A stretch of 64,000 bases of DNA from Pelomonas lactea (GTDB taxonomy: Bacteria > Pseudomonadota > Gammaproteobacteria > Burkholderiales > Burkholderiaceae_C). Location of the stretch: positions 62,001 through 126,000 of the forward strand of contig NZ_JBIGHX010000006.1 in assembly GCF_043555885.1 (NCBI RefSeq). Direction: 5' to 3'. Under the pieces are notes generated by a model. It was not told the origin of the DNA. It did not search any database and worked only from the letters and a program-made list of their open reading frames with translations. The translations under genes were made by a program, and so were the position numbers. Below are positions 8,464 to 15,369 of this stretch, one piece after another (the first letter of the stretch is position 1; every line of letters starts with the position of its first letter).

Positions 8464-8731
8464 ACAACGGCAAAGGCTTGATCGCTTGGGGCTGGCTGAG
8501 AGAGGCACCTGCAGTCGTATATCCGGCATCTGGAGTGGGATCGGTGATGTCCCGTGCCGACATGGAATCTGCGTCACCGCGGCGCCACACGCTGCAAGCG
8601 GCAGGCAAGGAAGCTGCCGGAAGAGTTATCGGCGTCGCGCGGTGTGGGAGGGCTCCCGGCTGGCCATGATGGTCGATCAGACCCATCGCAAGTGGTGGAA
8701 GAAGCTGGGTTGTTGAAGAGGGGGCCGGCGA
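8464..8731 (-). ncRNA. Putative seekRNA/bridge RNA region of the IS1111 element
   Basis: In IS1111-group elements the targeting RNA is encoded in the noncoding end after the transposase stop, read in the same direction; here that is this interval. On the minus strand it contains UAACUCUUCC (plus positions 8619-8628), identical to the ten bases left of the IS junction at attC 2 (10428-10437) and differing by one base from attC 1 (8439-8448). Next to it is a perfect 6-bp stem CGGCAG/CTGCCG (8599-8604, 8614-8619). A weaker second match, CCCATCGC (8682-8689), resembles the right flank CCCATCAC at 9903. RNA ends are not determined. Confidence 0.55.
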
Positions 8732-9813
8732 TCAGGCCGGCATCGCGAAGCTCTGGCGCCGAGTTTTCCTCTCAAGAGCCGCCTTCTCGTCGAACGTTTC
8801 ATGGTCACGCAGCGTGGCGTAGCAGATGCGCGCGAGCTTGTTGGCCAGCGCACAGGTGGCCTTGTTGTGATTCGATCGCGTCTGGACCTGCAGGGCCCAG
8901 TGCCGCATGCCGCTCAAGACCTTGCCCTTCTCGACGGCTGCGCTGGCAGCTCTGAGCACGCTGCGCGCGCCGTGCGTGAGCAGCATGCGCAAGTAGCGGT
9001 CGCCCTTCTTGGAAATGCGCCCCAGATGGCGTGTGCCACCCGAGCTGAACTCGCGGGGCGTCAGGCCGAACCAGCTCGCGAAGTGCCGCGCGTCCAGGAA
9101 GTGCGTCACGTCACCCGAGGTGGCCGCCACCAGGGCGGTGGCGGTCAGCAGCCCGATGCCGGGCACGCTCAGCAGCAGCGTGCAGGCCGGGCTGTGCTTC
9201 GCGGCGTTGGCCAGTTCGCGCTCGACCTGCGCAATGCGCGCCTCCAGCAGCCGCACCTCTTCAAGCAGCAGCTTGGCGCTGTCGCGGATCAAGCCGGGCA
9301 CGCCGTATTCGGGTCCGCCAGCACGCGGCCCAGCACCTCCAGCCCCGTGCGCGCGCCCTGCGGGATCGCCAGGCCGAATTCGCGGCAGAAGCCGCGCAGC
9401 GCGTTGATGCGCGAGGTTCGCGTGCCCATCCACAGCGAGCGGATGCGGTGCAGCCCCTGCAGCGCCTGCTGCTCCACCGACTTCACGCGCACCGGGCGCA
9501 GGTCCGCACAGCGACAGGCCTCCAGCAGCGCGGCGGCGTCGGTCGCATCCGTCTTGTTGCGCCGCACGTAGGCGCGCACGTACTGGGCCGGCAGCAGGCG
9601 CACCTCGATGCCCAGCGAGTTCAGCCAGCGCGCCCCGTGATGGGCCGAGCCGCAGGCCTCCATGACGACCAGGGTGACCTCGCGGTTGAGGAACCAACGT
9701 TCGAACTGCGAGCGCGTGAGGCGCTGCGTCTCGACGACGCGCCAGTGCTCATCGGCGACGGCGATCTGGAAAACACTCTTGGCCAGGTCCACGGCCACGG
9801 TCGTAGCATGCAT
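8732..9813 (-). pseudogene. IS110-family (IS1111 group) transposase, broken by a frameshift
   Basis: The N-terminal part runs from the ATG at 9813 (GAGGAG ribosome site just upstream) and shows the RuvC-like DEDD domain: VAVDLAKSVFQIAV, VVMEACGSAHHG and RRNKTDATDAAALLEA. It stops at 9289. The C-terminal part continues in the next frame to 8732 and holds the transposase IS116/IS110/IS902 domain (LLLSVPGIGLLTATALVA, SWFGLTPREFSSGG with the Ser expected to be catalytic). The frames switch near 9300-9308, where one base appears to be missing before GAATACGGC. IS110 elements do not normally use programmed frameshifting, so this copy is probably inactive unless the base is a sequencing error. Confidence 0.8.
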
Positions 9814-9967
9814 GTCGGACTCCTCGTGTTTGTGAAACTGATCCCCACGCCCATGGAAACCAGCGCCGCGATCTTGCGCGGCAAACAAACGGGGGAGTCC
9901 ATCCCATCACTGCAGCGGACGGCTTCGCCGCCCGCTGATCTTTGACGTTAGGCCTCAGGAGAATCAC

Positions 9968-10423
9968 TTGCGCGCTTTTGGAATCGCCCTAGTAGCAGCC
10001 GTTTGGGTCAGCGGCTCCTTTGCTGAGGTGCCAAAAGAATTGCCGTGTGAACCGAACGGCGAGTGCAGCGATCCGTGCATCTACTTCCCCGATGGAACGG
10101 TTTTCGTCGCCACAGAAAGCGGAGCGAAGCTCTACTACAACAAGCAGGTGCGCGAGCTGCCTCAATCATCAACGCAAGTGCGCAGGGGCATTCAAGGCAA
10201 TGCGGAACTGCCTGGCTTTGTGCGCTTCTCTACATACAACGATGGGTCGACCCGAGTCGAAGCAACGTTCAAGGTTACAGGGACCAGCTGCTACGAAAAG
10301 AATCAAGCGGGCATCTACGAGTCAACAGACAAGTGCTGCTGGACTGAATACGACGTCACACTTCAAGTTTCACAAGGGTCTGCGAAGAAGTCGCTTCGAG
10401 CCAAGTGGAGCTCCGGATGCTGA
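9968..10423 (+). CDS. Integron cassette 2: small secreted protein of unknown function
   Basis: This 151-residue product starts with TTG at 9968, supported by a CAGGAGA ribosome site 7 bases upstream; no ATG fits. It has a signal peptide (RAFGIALVAAVWVSGSFA, cleavage near residue 20) and a mature domain with seven or more cysteines (CEPNGECSDPC, CYEK, KCCWTEY, terminal SSGC), suggesting disulfides in the periplasm. The stop lies two bases before the R'' box of attC 2, the usual cassette layout. I do not recognise a family. Base composition is lower in GC than the chromosome. Confidence 0.7.
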   Translation: MRAFGIALVAAVWVSGSFAEVPKELPCEPNGECSDPCIYFPDGTVFVATESGAKLYYNKQVRELPQSSTQVRRGIQGNAELPGFVRFSTYNDGSTRVEATFKVTGTSCYEKNQAGIYESTDKCCWTEYDVTLQVSQGSAKKSLRAKWSSGC

Positions 10424-10424
10424 G

Positions 10425-10616
10425 GCCTAACTCTTCCTATATGGACTCCCCCACAAGGTCAAAGGCTTGATCGATGTAGGCTGGCTGAGAGAGGCACCTG
10501 CAGTCGTATATCCGGCATCTGGAGTGGGATCGGTGATGTCCCGTGCCGACATGGAATCTGCGTCACCGCGGCGCCACACGCTGCAAACGGCAGCCCCCTT
10601 ACGCCGAACGTTGATC
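10425..10616 (+). other. attC: attC site 2 (left box plus decayed right end)
   Basis: GCCTAAC (10425-10431) directly follows the cassette 2 stop codon and is followed by TCTTCC, as in attC 1. The centre is replaced by an IS-end relic. On the right, CTTACGCCGAACGTTGATC (10599-10616) resembles the L'-R' arm of an attC, but its core is GTTGATC, which breaks the GTTRRRY consensus. This may be the far boundary of the cassette array with the chromosome. Confidence 0.5.
10438..10593 (-). mobile_element. Truncated end of the same IS1111-type element in attC 2
   Basis: From TATATGGACTCCCCCACAA onwards this interval repeats 8449-8604 almost exactly. The few differences cluster in two short patches near the outer end plus one base close to the break. 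Similarity ends abruptly after CGGCAG (10588-10593), which in the full copy is the left arm of a 6-bp hairpin. No transposase and no opposite end follow. The copy sits at exactly the same position relative to the attC left box as the complete IS does in attC 1. Confidence 0.8.
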
Positions 10617-10624
10617 TCGCTAGC

Positions 10625-10948
10625 TCACCCCCGCCGCACCCGCTCCAGCACCCCACGCACCGCCAGCTCCGACGCCAGCGACATCTCCAGCGGCGCGCGC
10701 ACCAGCCCCGCGTGGCCGTATTGCAGGTTCTCGTAGACCTCGGCGGCGGCGGGGAAGTGGTCCAGCAGGGCGGGCAGCGCCTCGTGGCCCTGGTGCTCGT
10801 GCAGCTCGGCAGACAGCTTGCGCACCAGCAGCTGGTACTGGTGCGGGTCGGCCGCGCGGCCCTGGCCTTCCAGGGCCTGCAGCAGCTGCGCCAGGCGGGC
10901 CAGCGACAGCAATTCGTTGGGGACGGTGAGGCGGACAACGGTAGCCAT
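10625..10948 (-). CDS. Hypothetical protein
   Basis: A 107-residue, mostly helical cytoplasmic protein (LTVPNELLSLARLAQLLQAL, QYQLLVRKLSAELHEHQG, ALPALLDHFPAAAEVYENL) with high-GC host-like codon use. No family is recognised. It is the first chromosomal gene after the integron remnant and its stop codon lies only about ten bases from the presumed array end. The ribosome site before the ATG at 10948 is poor. It is divergent from the cupin gene that follows. Confidence 0.6.
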   Translation of the reverse strand: MATVVRLTVPNELLSLARLAQLLQALEGQGRAADPHQYQLLVRKLSAELHEHQGHEALPALLDHFPAAAEVYENLQYGHAGLVRAPLEMSLASELAVRGVLERVRRG

Positions 10949-11011
10949 GGCTGGGAGATGATGACGCCGCCCGGCATTTCAAGCGGCGCCGGGCAAACGA
11001 GGAGCCCCGCC

Positions 11012-11392
11012 ATGCCATTCCAGCCCGAACACGTCTACGCGCTGCTCGACGCCGCCGGCGGCATCCGCCAGCTGCCCGGTGGCGGTGAGTTCTGGGGCCA
11101 GCCACCCGACACGCTGGACGCGCTGGGCCGCGACTGGCTGGTGTCCGAGTTCAGCTGCGACGCCGACTGGGGCAGCTGGGAGATGCACCCGAACGGCGAC
11201 GAGTTCGTCTACCTGCTGGACGGCGACATCGAGTTCCACCTGGAACTGCCCACCGGCCTGCAGGTGCAGCGCATCGAGGGCCGCGGCGCCGTCGTCGTGC
11301 CACGCGGCGTGTGGCACACGGCCAAGGTATTCCAGCCCAGCCGCATGTTCTTCGTCACGATGGGCGCCGGCACCGAGCACCGCCCGGCATGA
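11012..11392 (+). CDS. Cupin domain protein
   Basis: This 126-residue cupin starts at the ATG at 11012, nine bases after an ACGAGGAG ribosome site. The motif region is EMHPNGDEFVYLLDGDIEFHLE, with His and Glu ligands, and the second motif is VVPRGVWHTAKV. It is a single-barrel member, typically a metal-dependent or ligand-binding protein; the substrate is unknown. The stop codon overlaps the start of the next gene by four bases (ATGA), so this gene, the YkgJ-like gene and the MBL-fold gene form a tight operon. Confidence 0.82.
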   Translation: MPFQPEHVYALLDAAGGIRQLPGGGEFWGQPPDTLDALGRDWLVSEFSCDADWGSWEMHPNGDEFVYLLDGDIEFHLELPTGLQVQRIEGRGAVVVPRGVWHTAKVFQPSRMFFVTMGAGTEHRPA

Positions 11393-11754
11393 CCGCCGCG
11401 CCCCTGGACTGCCAGCGCTGCGGCGCCTGCTGCGCGCAGTTCCGCGTGTCGTTCTACTGGGCCGAGGCCGACGACGCGCCGGGCGGCACGGTGCCGGTGG
11501 CGCTGACACGGCCGGTGGGCACGCTGCACCGCTGCATGGCCGGCACCGAGGTGCGGCCGGTGCGCTGCATCGCGCTGCAGGGCGAGGTGGGGCGCGACGT
11601 GGGCTGCGGCATCTACGCACAGCGCTCCAGCACCTGCCGCAGCGTGCAGCCGGGCGACGAGCAATGCCTGAAGGCGCGCGCAGCGCATGGGCTTGAAAGC
11701 GCGGCGCACGGCGCCATGTCAGCGGGTCCCGCTTCTGCTCTGGCCCCTCGATGA
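11389..11754 (+). CDS. YkgJ-type cysteine cluster protein
   Basis: A 121-residue protein with the cysteine cluster of the YkgJ/Fe-S or zinc-cluster family (UPF0153-like): CQRCGACC near residue 8, and later C residues at HRCMAG, VRCIAL, DVGCGIY and STCRSV. The family probably coordinates a metal but has no established enzymatic function. It overlaps the upstream cupin gene by four bases, and its last four bases (ATGA) overlap the MBL-fold gene, so all three are likely co-translated. Confidence 0.8.
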   Translation: MTAAPLDCQRCGACCAQFRVSFYWAEADDAPGGTVPVALTRPVGTLHRCMAGTEVRPVRCIALQGEVGRDVGCGIYAQRSSTCRSVQPGDEQCLKARAAHGLESAAHGAMSAGPASALAPR

Positions 11755-12893
11755 AATCTCTCGGCAAACGCGCCACCGGCCTCCGTCTCGAACGCATGCG
11801 GGCCTCGCCGCGCTACCGGGTGACGGACCAGGGCGAGGGCTTCCACAACGTCCACCCCATCGAACCGGGGCTGCGCGACCGCACGGAGCGGCCGTCGCTG
11901 TCGGATTTCCTCTGCTCCGAGGGCCGGCGCACGCCCGGCGCGCCGCTGCCGTCGGCCAACCCGCTGGACGCCTGGCTCAAGCCCGCCGGCAGCGGCCTGC
12001 GCGCGACATGGCTGGGCCACTCCACCGTCATGATCGAGATCGACGGCCTGCGCGTGCTGACCGACCCGGTGTGGGGCAAGCGCGCGTCGCCGTCGCAGCT
12101 GGCCGGCCCGAAGCGCTTCCAGCCGGTGCCGTTGGCGCTGAACGCCCTGCCCCCGCTGGACGCCGTCGTCATCTCGCACGACCACTACGACCACCTGGAC
12201 ATGGCCACCGTCAAGGAGCTGGTGGCGCTGCAGCGCGTGCCCTTCATCACGTCGCTCGGCGTGGGCGCGCACCTGCAGGCCTGGGGCGTGCCGCCGGAGC
12301 GCATCGTGGAGCTGGACTGGTGGGAGCACTGGCAGCACCCGGCAGCCGAGCTGCGCATCCACGCCGCGCCGTCGCAGCATTTCTCGGGCCGCTCGCTGAA
12401 CGACCGCAACGCGACGCTGTGGTCGTCCCTCGTCATCGAGACGCCGGAGCACCGCGTGTTCTTCAGCGGCGACACGGGGCTGACGAGCGAGTACGCGGCC
12501 ATCCGCGAGCGCTTCGGGCCGTTCGACCTCGTCATGCTGGAGGTGGGCGCCTTCCACCCGTCGTGGGGCGACATCCACCTGGGCCCCGAGAACGCGCTGA
12601 AGGCGCTGGACCACCTCGGCGGCGGCGCCTTCCTGCCGGTGCACTGGGGCACGTTCAGCCTGGCGCTGCACGACTGGGACCAACCCGCCGAGACGCTGCT
12701 GCAGCTGGCGCCCCAGCACGGCGCGCAGCTGTTGATGCCACGCCTGGGCGAGGCCGTGGAGCCGGCGCACGGCGAGCGCGCCGCGCCCTGGTGGCGAGCG
12801 GCGGACGTGCCCGCCAAGGGCCGGCGCGCCAAACCGGCCGCGCCGCAAGACCCGGCCCGCCTGCCCCAGCGCGTGCCCTGGCCGCTGGACTGA
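11751..12893 (+). CDS. MBL-fold metallohydrolase, NAPE-PLD/UlaG-like
   Basis: This 380-residue protein has the metallo-beta-lactamase core: WLGHSTVMIEIDGLRVLTDP (family signature before the metal site), the zinc motif SHDHYDHLD (HxHxDH) near residue 143, FFSGDTGL with the bridging Asp, and the late His in PVHWGTF. The N-terminal extension ending in a hydrophobic WLGH strand fits the NAPE-hydrolysing phospholipase D-like and lactonase-type subgroup. Substrate is not predictable; a role in lipid or lactone hydrolysis is possible. The C-terminal tail is Arg/Ala/Pro rich. It is translationally coupled to the upstream cysteine-cluster gene. Confidence 0.88.
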   Translation: MKSLGKRATGLRLERMRASPRYRVTDQGEGFHNVHPIEPGLRDRTERPSLSDFLCSEGRRTPGAPLPSANPLDAWLKPAGSGLRATWLGHSTVMIEIDGLRVLTDPVWGKRASPSQLAGPKRFQPVPLALNALPPLDAVVISHDHYDHLDMATVKELVALQRVPFITSLGVGAHLQAWGVPPERIVELDWWEHWQHPAAELRIHAAPSQHFSGRSLNDRNATLWSSLVIETPEHRVFFSGDTGLTSEYAAIRERFGPFDLVMLEVGAFHPSWGDIHLGPENALKALDHLGGGAFLPVHWGTFSLALHDWDQPAETLLQLAPQHGAQLLMPRLGEAVEPAHGERAAPWWRAADVPAKGRRAKPAAPQDPARLPQRVPWPLD

Positions 12894-12899
12894 GCCGCG

Positions 12900-13322
12900 T
12901 CAGCCGCGGCGGCGGCCGTCGTCGTGCACCACCTCGCCATCTTCCTTCGTGAACGGCGCCAGCCGCCCCACCGGCAGCAGCGCCAGCACCGCCTCCGACG
13001 GACGGCACAGCGCCGTGCCCAGCGGCGTGACGACGATGGGGCGGTTCAGCAGCACCGGGTGCTGCGCGATGGCGTCCAGCAGCGCGTCGTCGCCCAGCGC
13101 CGGGTCGGCCAGGCCCAGTGCGGTGAACGCGGCCTCCTTCTCGCGCAGCAGCGCGCGCAGCGGCTGCCCCGTGGCGGCGGCCAGCGCGCGGACCTCGTCG
13201 CGCGTGGGCGGCGTCTTCAGGTACTCGACGACCCGCGGCTCGAAGCCGGCATGCCGAATCAGCGCCAGCACATTGCGCGACGTGCCGCAGCGGGGGTTGT
13301 GGAAGAGGGTGATGTCAGTCAT
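12900..13322 (-). CDS. arsC: Arsenate reductase (ArsC family, glutaredoxin-dependent type)
   Basis: This 140-residue protein has the thioredoxin-like ArsC fold with the catalytic CGTSRN motif at residues 12-17 (FHNPRCGTSRNVLALI), the PPTRDEVRALAAATG helix, and the conserved Arg in LLNRPIVVTP. Family members reduce arsenate using glutathione and glutaredoxin. No other ars genes are nearby, so the gene may be a stand-alone ArsC or a Spx/YffB-like relative. The ATG at 13322 is preferred; a longer form is open upstream to 13406 but adds a non-homologous leader. Confidence 0.85.
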   Translation of the reverse strand: MTDITLFHNPRCGTSRNVLALIRHAGFEPRVVEYLKTPPTRDEVRALAAATGQPLRALLREKEAAFTALGLADPALGDDALLDAIAQHPVLLNRPIVVTPLGTALCRPSEAVLALLPVGRLAPFTKEDGEVVHDDGRRRG

Positions 13323-13481
13323 GCCGTGTGTCGTGATGGGGCATGCCCTCGCGAGCACGCGGAGGGCAGAGTTGTGGGCGCCCAGGAGCAGGGCGCGGGC
13401 GATCATGGCTCAGCAACAGCCTCGGCAGGCACGGCGCCGGCAGCGCGTGAGCCGGTTGCACGCGCCGGCCTGTGTGGGGCG

Positions 13482-15257
13482 TCAGCGGGCCTGCGACGCG
13501 ATCCACGCGTTCACGCGCCGCTCCAGCACCGACAGCGGCAGCGACCCCTCGCCCAGCACCTGGTCGTGGAAGGCCGCGAGGCTGAACTTCGGGCCGAGCT
13601 TTTGTTCGGCGCGGCGGCGCAGCTCCTGGATCTTCAGCGCGCCGATCTTGTAGCCCAGCGCCTGGCCGGGCCACGCGAGGTAGCGGTCGATCTGCGCCGC
13701 CGCCTGCTGCTCGCTGGCGCCGGTGGTGTCGCGCCAGTACTTCAGCGCCTGCTCGCGGCTCCAACCCTTGGCATGCAGGCCGGTGTCGACCACCAGGCGC
13801 GCCGCGCGGCCGATCTCCAGGCGCAGCGCACCGGCCTGCGACACCGGGGCGTCGTACAGGCCCAGGTCATGCCCCAGCGTCTCTGCATACAGCGCCCAGC
13901 CCTCGCCGAAGGCGTTGATCCACTGCCGGCGGCGGAACTCGGGCAGCGGCATCTCGGCCTGCAATCCCAGGTGGAAGTGGTGGCCCGGCTGGCCCTCGTG
14001 CAGGAACAGCGCGGCCATGGACGACACGCTGTACTCCGCCGGGTCGTTGATGACGGCCCAGAAGATGCCCGGCGCGCTGCCATCGGCCTGGCCCAGCGTG
14101 TAGTGGTCTGACGCGGTCTGGCGCGTGAGTTCGGGCTCGGGGCGGATCTCCAGCGGCATGCGCGGCTGGCGGCCGAACAGCCGCGGCAGCTGCGGCATCA
14201 CGCGGGCGTTCAGCGCGCGGTAGTGATCCAGGATCTCGGCCTCGGTCTTGAACGGCCGGAAGCGCGCATCGCTGCGCGCCCAGGCCAGCAGGCCGCCGTC
14301 CTTCAGCGGGTCGCCGGTGAAGCCCATCTGCGGCGCCAGACGGGTGATCTCGCGCTGGATGCGCGCCACCTCCTGCAGGCCCAGCGCGTGGATCTGCTGG
14401 GGCGTCAGGTCGGTGGTGGTCTGCTCGTGCACCCATTGCTGGTACCAGGCGCGGCCGTTGGGCAGCGTGCTCCAGCCGATGCTGCCGCGCTGCCGGGCGG
14501 CGGGCAGGTACTCGGCTTCGACGAAGGTGGCCAGGCGGCGCAGGGCCGGCTGCGTGCGCTCGCTGAACTCACGCCGGTAGGCGGCGGCCAGGCGGGTGCG
14601 GTCGTCGGCGGACAGGCCGTCCGGCAGCGCCCGCACGGGTCCCGTGTAGGCGCTGCGCTCGGCATCGGTGTCGGCCAGGTTCTTCAGCATCGGCAGCATC
14701 GCCTCCACCACGGGCAGGGCCTGCACCACGCCGCGCTGCATGCCCTCGCGCATGTTGACGATGGCCTGGTCGCACCAGGCGGGCAGCCCGGCAACGCGCT
14801 TCAGGTAGGCATCCAGCTGCGCGGCGGTCTTCAGCGGCTGGCCCGCCTCGCCGCTGGCGAAGAACGCGACCTGGAAGGGCGTGGCGCCCATGTGGTGCAG
14901 CGGCAGCAGGTGCTCGGGGAAGGGCTCGAAGGCCAGCAGGTCGCGCAGCTGCTGCGTCAGCAGCTCGTGGTTCAGGCGCTCGGCGGCGGGCAGCGCCTTC
15001 ACGGGCACCGCGCTCAGTTCCTTCAGCAGCCCTCGCCAGGCCGCAAAGCGCTTCGCGCGCTCGGCCGGCGCGATGTCCAGCGGCAGCTGGTCGTCGAAGC
15101 GATGGTCGTCCAGCTGCGTGGCCGCGATGGGGTCGAACCGCGCGCGGGCGTCGTAGTAGCGCGCAGCGAGGTCGGTCAGGCGCTCGACCGGCGTGGCGGC
15201 ATGGGCGGCGAGGGACAGGCCCAGGGTGAGGGCGAGGGTCAGAGCTTGCAGGCGCAT
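13482..15257 (-). CDS. DUF885 family secreted peptidase-like protein
   Basis: This 591-residue protein starts with a signal peptide (MRLQALTLALTLGLSLAAHA). The body is largely helical, as in the DUF885 family of putative zinc peptidases. The family motif LHEGQPGHHFHLGLQ (HExxxxHH type) lies near residue 410, followed by FGEGWALYAETLG with the conserved Glu and the Lys-rich C-terminal segment. Members are thought to be M32/M3-like metallopeptidases of the periplasm, but activity is rarely proven. The gene ends 160 bases after arsC on the same strand and is divergent from the large NodB-caspase gene. Confidence 0.85.
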   Translation of the reverse strand: MRLQALTLALTLGLSLAAHAATPVERLTDLAARYYDARARFDPIAATQLDDHRFDDQLPLDIAPAERAKRFAAWRGLLKELSAVPVKALPAAERLNHELLTQQLRDLLAFEPFPEHLLPLHHMGATPFQVAFFASGEAGQPLKTAAQLDAYLKRVAGLPAWCDQAIVNMREGMQRGVVQALPVVEAMLPMLKNLADTDAERSAYTGPVRALPDGLSADDRTRLAAAYRREFSERTQPALRRLATFVEAEYLPAARQRGSIGWSTLPNGRAWYQQWVHEQTTTDLTPQQIHALGLQEVARIQREITRLAPQMGFTGDPLKDGGLLAWARSDARFRPFKTEAEILDHYRALNARVMPQLPRLFGRQPRMPLEIRPEPELTRQTASDHYTLGQADGSAPGIFWAVINDPAEYSVSSMAALFLHEGQPGHHFHLGLQAEMPLPEFRRRQWINAFGEGWALYAETLGHDLGLYDAPVSQAGALRLEIGRAARLVVDTGLHAKGWSREQALKYWRDTTGASEQQAAAQIDRYLAWPGQALGYKIGALKIQELRRRAEQKLGPKFSLAAFHDQVLGEGSLPLSVLERRVNAWIASQAR

Positions 15258-15369
15258 GGTTGAGGCGGGGCGGAACTCGGGGAGTCGAATTCTGTGCTCC
15301 CCAAGGTCGCGCCGTGTCAGCAGATGCGGCGGCGCCACAATCGCGCCGCTCCATTGACCTCGCCTGCCG

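Larger units (their letters stand above)
8449..9905 (-). mobile_element. IS1111-group (IS110 family) insertion sequence inside attC
   Basis: The element is bounded by 12-bp inverted repeats ATGGACTCCCCC (8452-8463) and GGGGGAGTCCAT (9891-9902), and carries one DEDD-type transposase gene on the minus strand. There is no obvious target duplication, as usual for IS110 family elements. The IS1111-attC subgroup is known to insert specifically into integron attC sites, and this copy does exactly that. The noncoding end downstream of the transposase (8464-8731) is long, as in IS1111 elements that encode a guide RNA there. The outer boundaries are uncertain by a few bases. Confidence 0.82.
8436..9953 (+). 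other. attC: attC site 1, split by an IS1111-type insertion
   Basis: The left box GCCTAAC (8436-8442) and the right box GTTAGGC (9947-9953) are exact reverse complements, as expected for R'' and R'. Removing the insertion leaves about 64 bases: the left arm with CCTTCC, then the arm 9903-9953, which contains a hairpin (AGCGGACGGC, TTCG, GCCGCCCGCT) flanked by ATCA and TGAT. That is the imperfect stem expected of a folded attC. The interruption lies between 8448 and about 9903. The cassette 2 gene begins 14 bases after R'. Confidence 0.72.

Noticed and set aside
9289..9310. Programmed frameshift in the IS transposase
   Set aside because: IS110-family transposases are normally made from a single frame and I see no slippery heptamer with a downstream structure at the junction.
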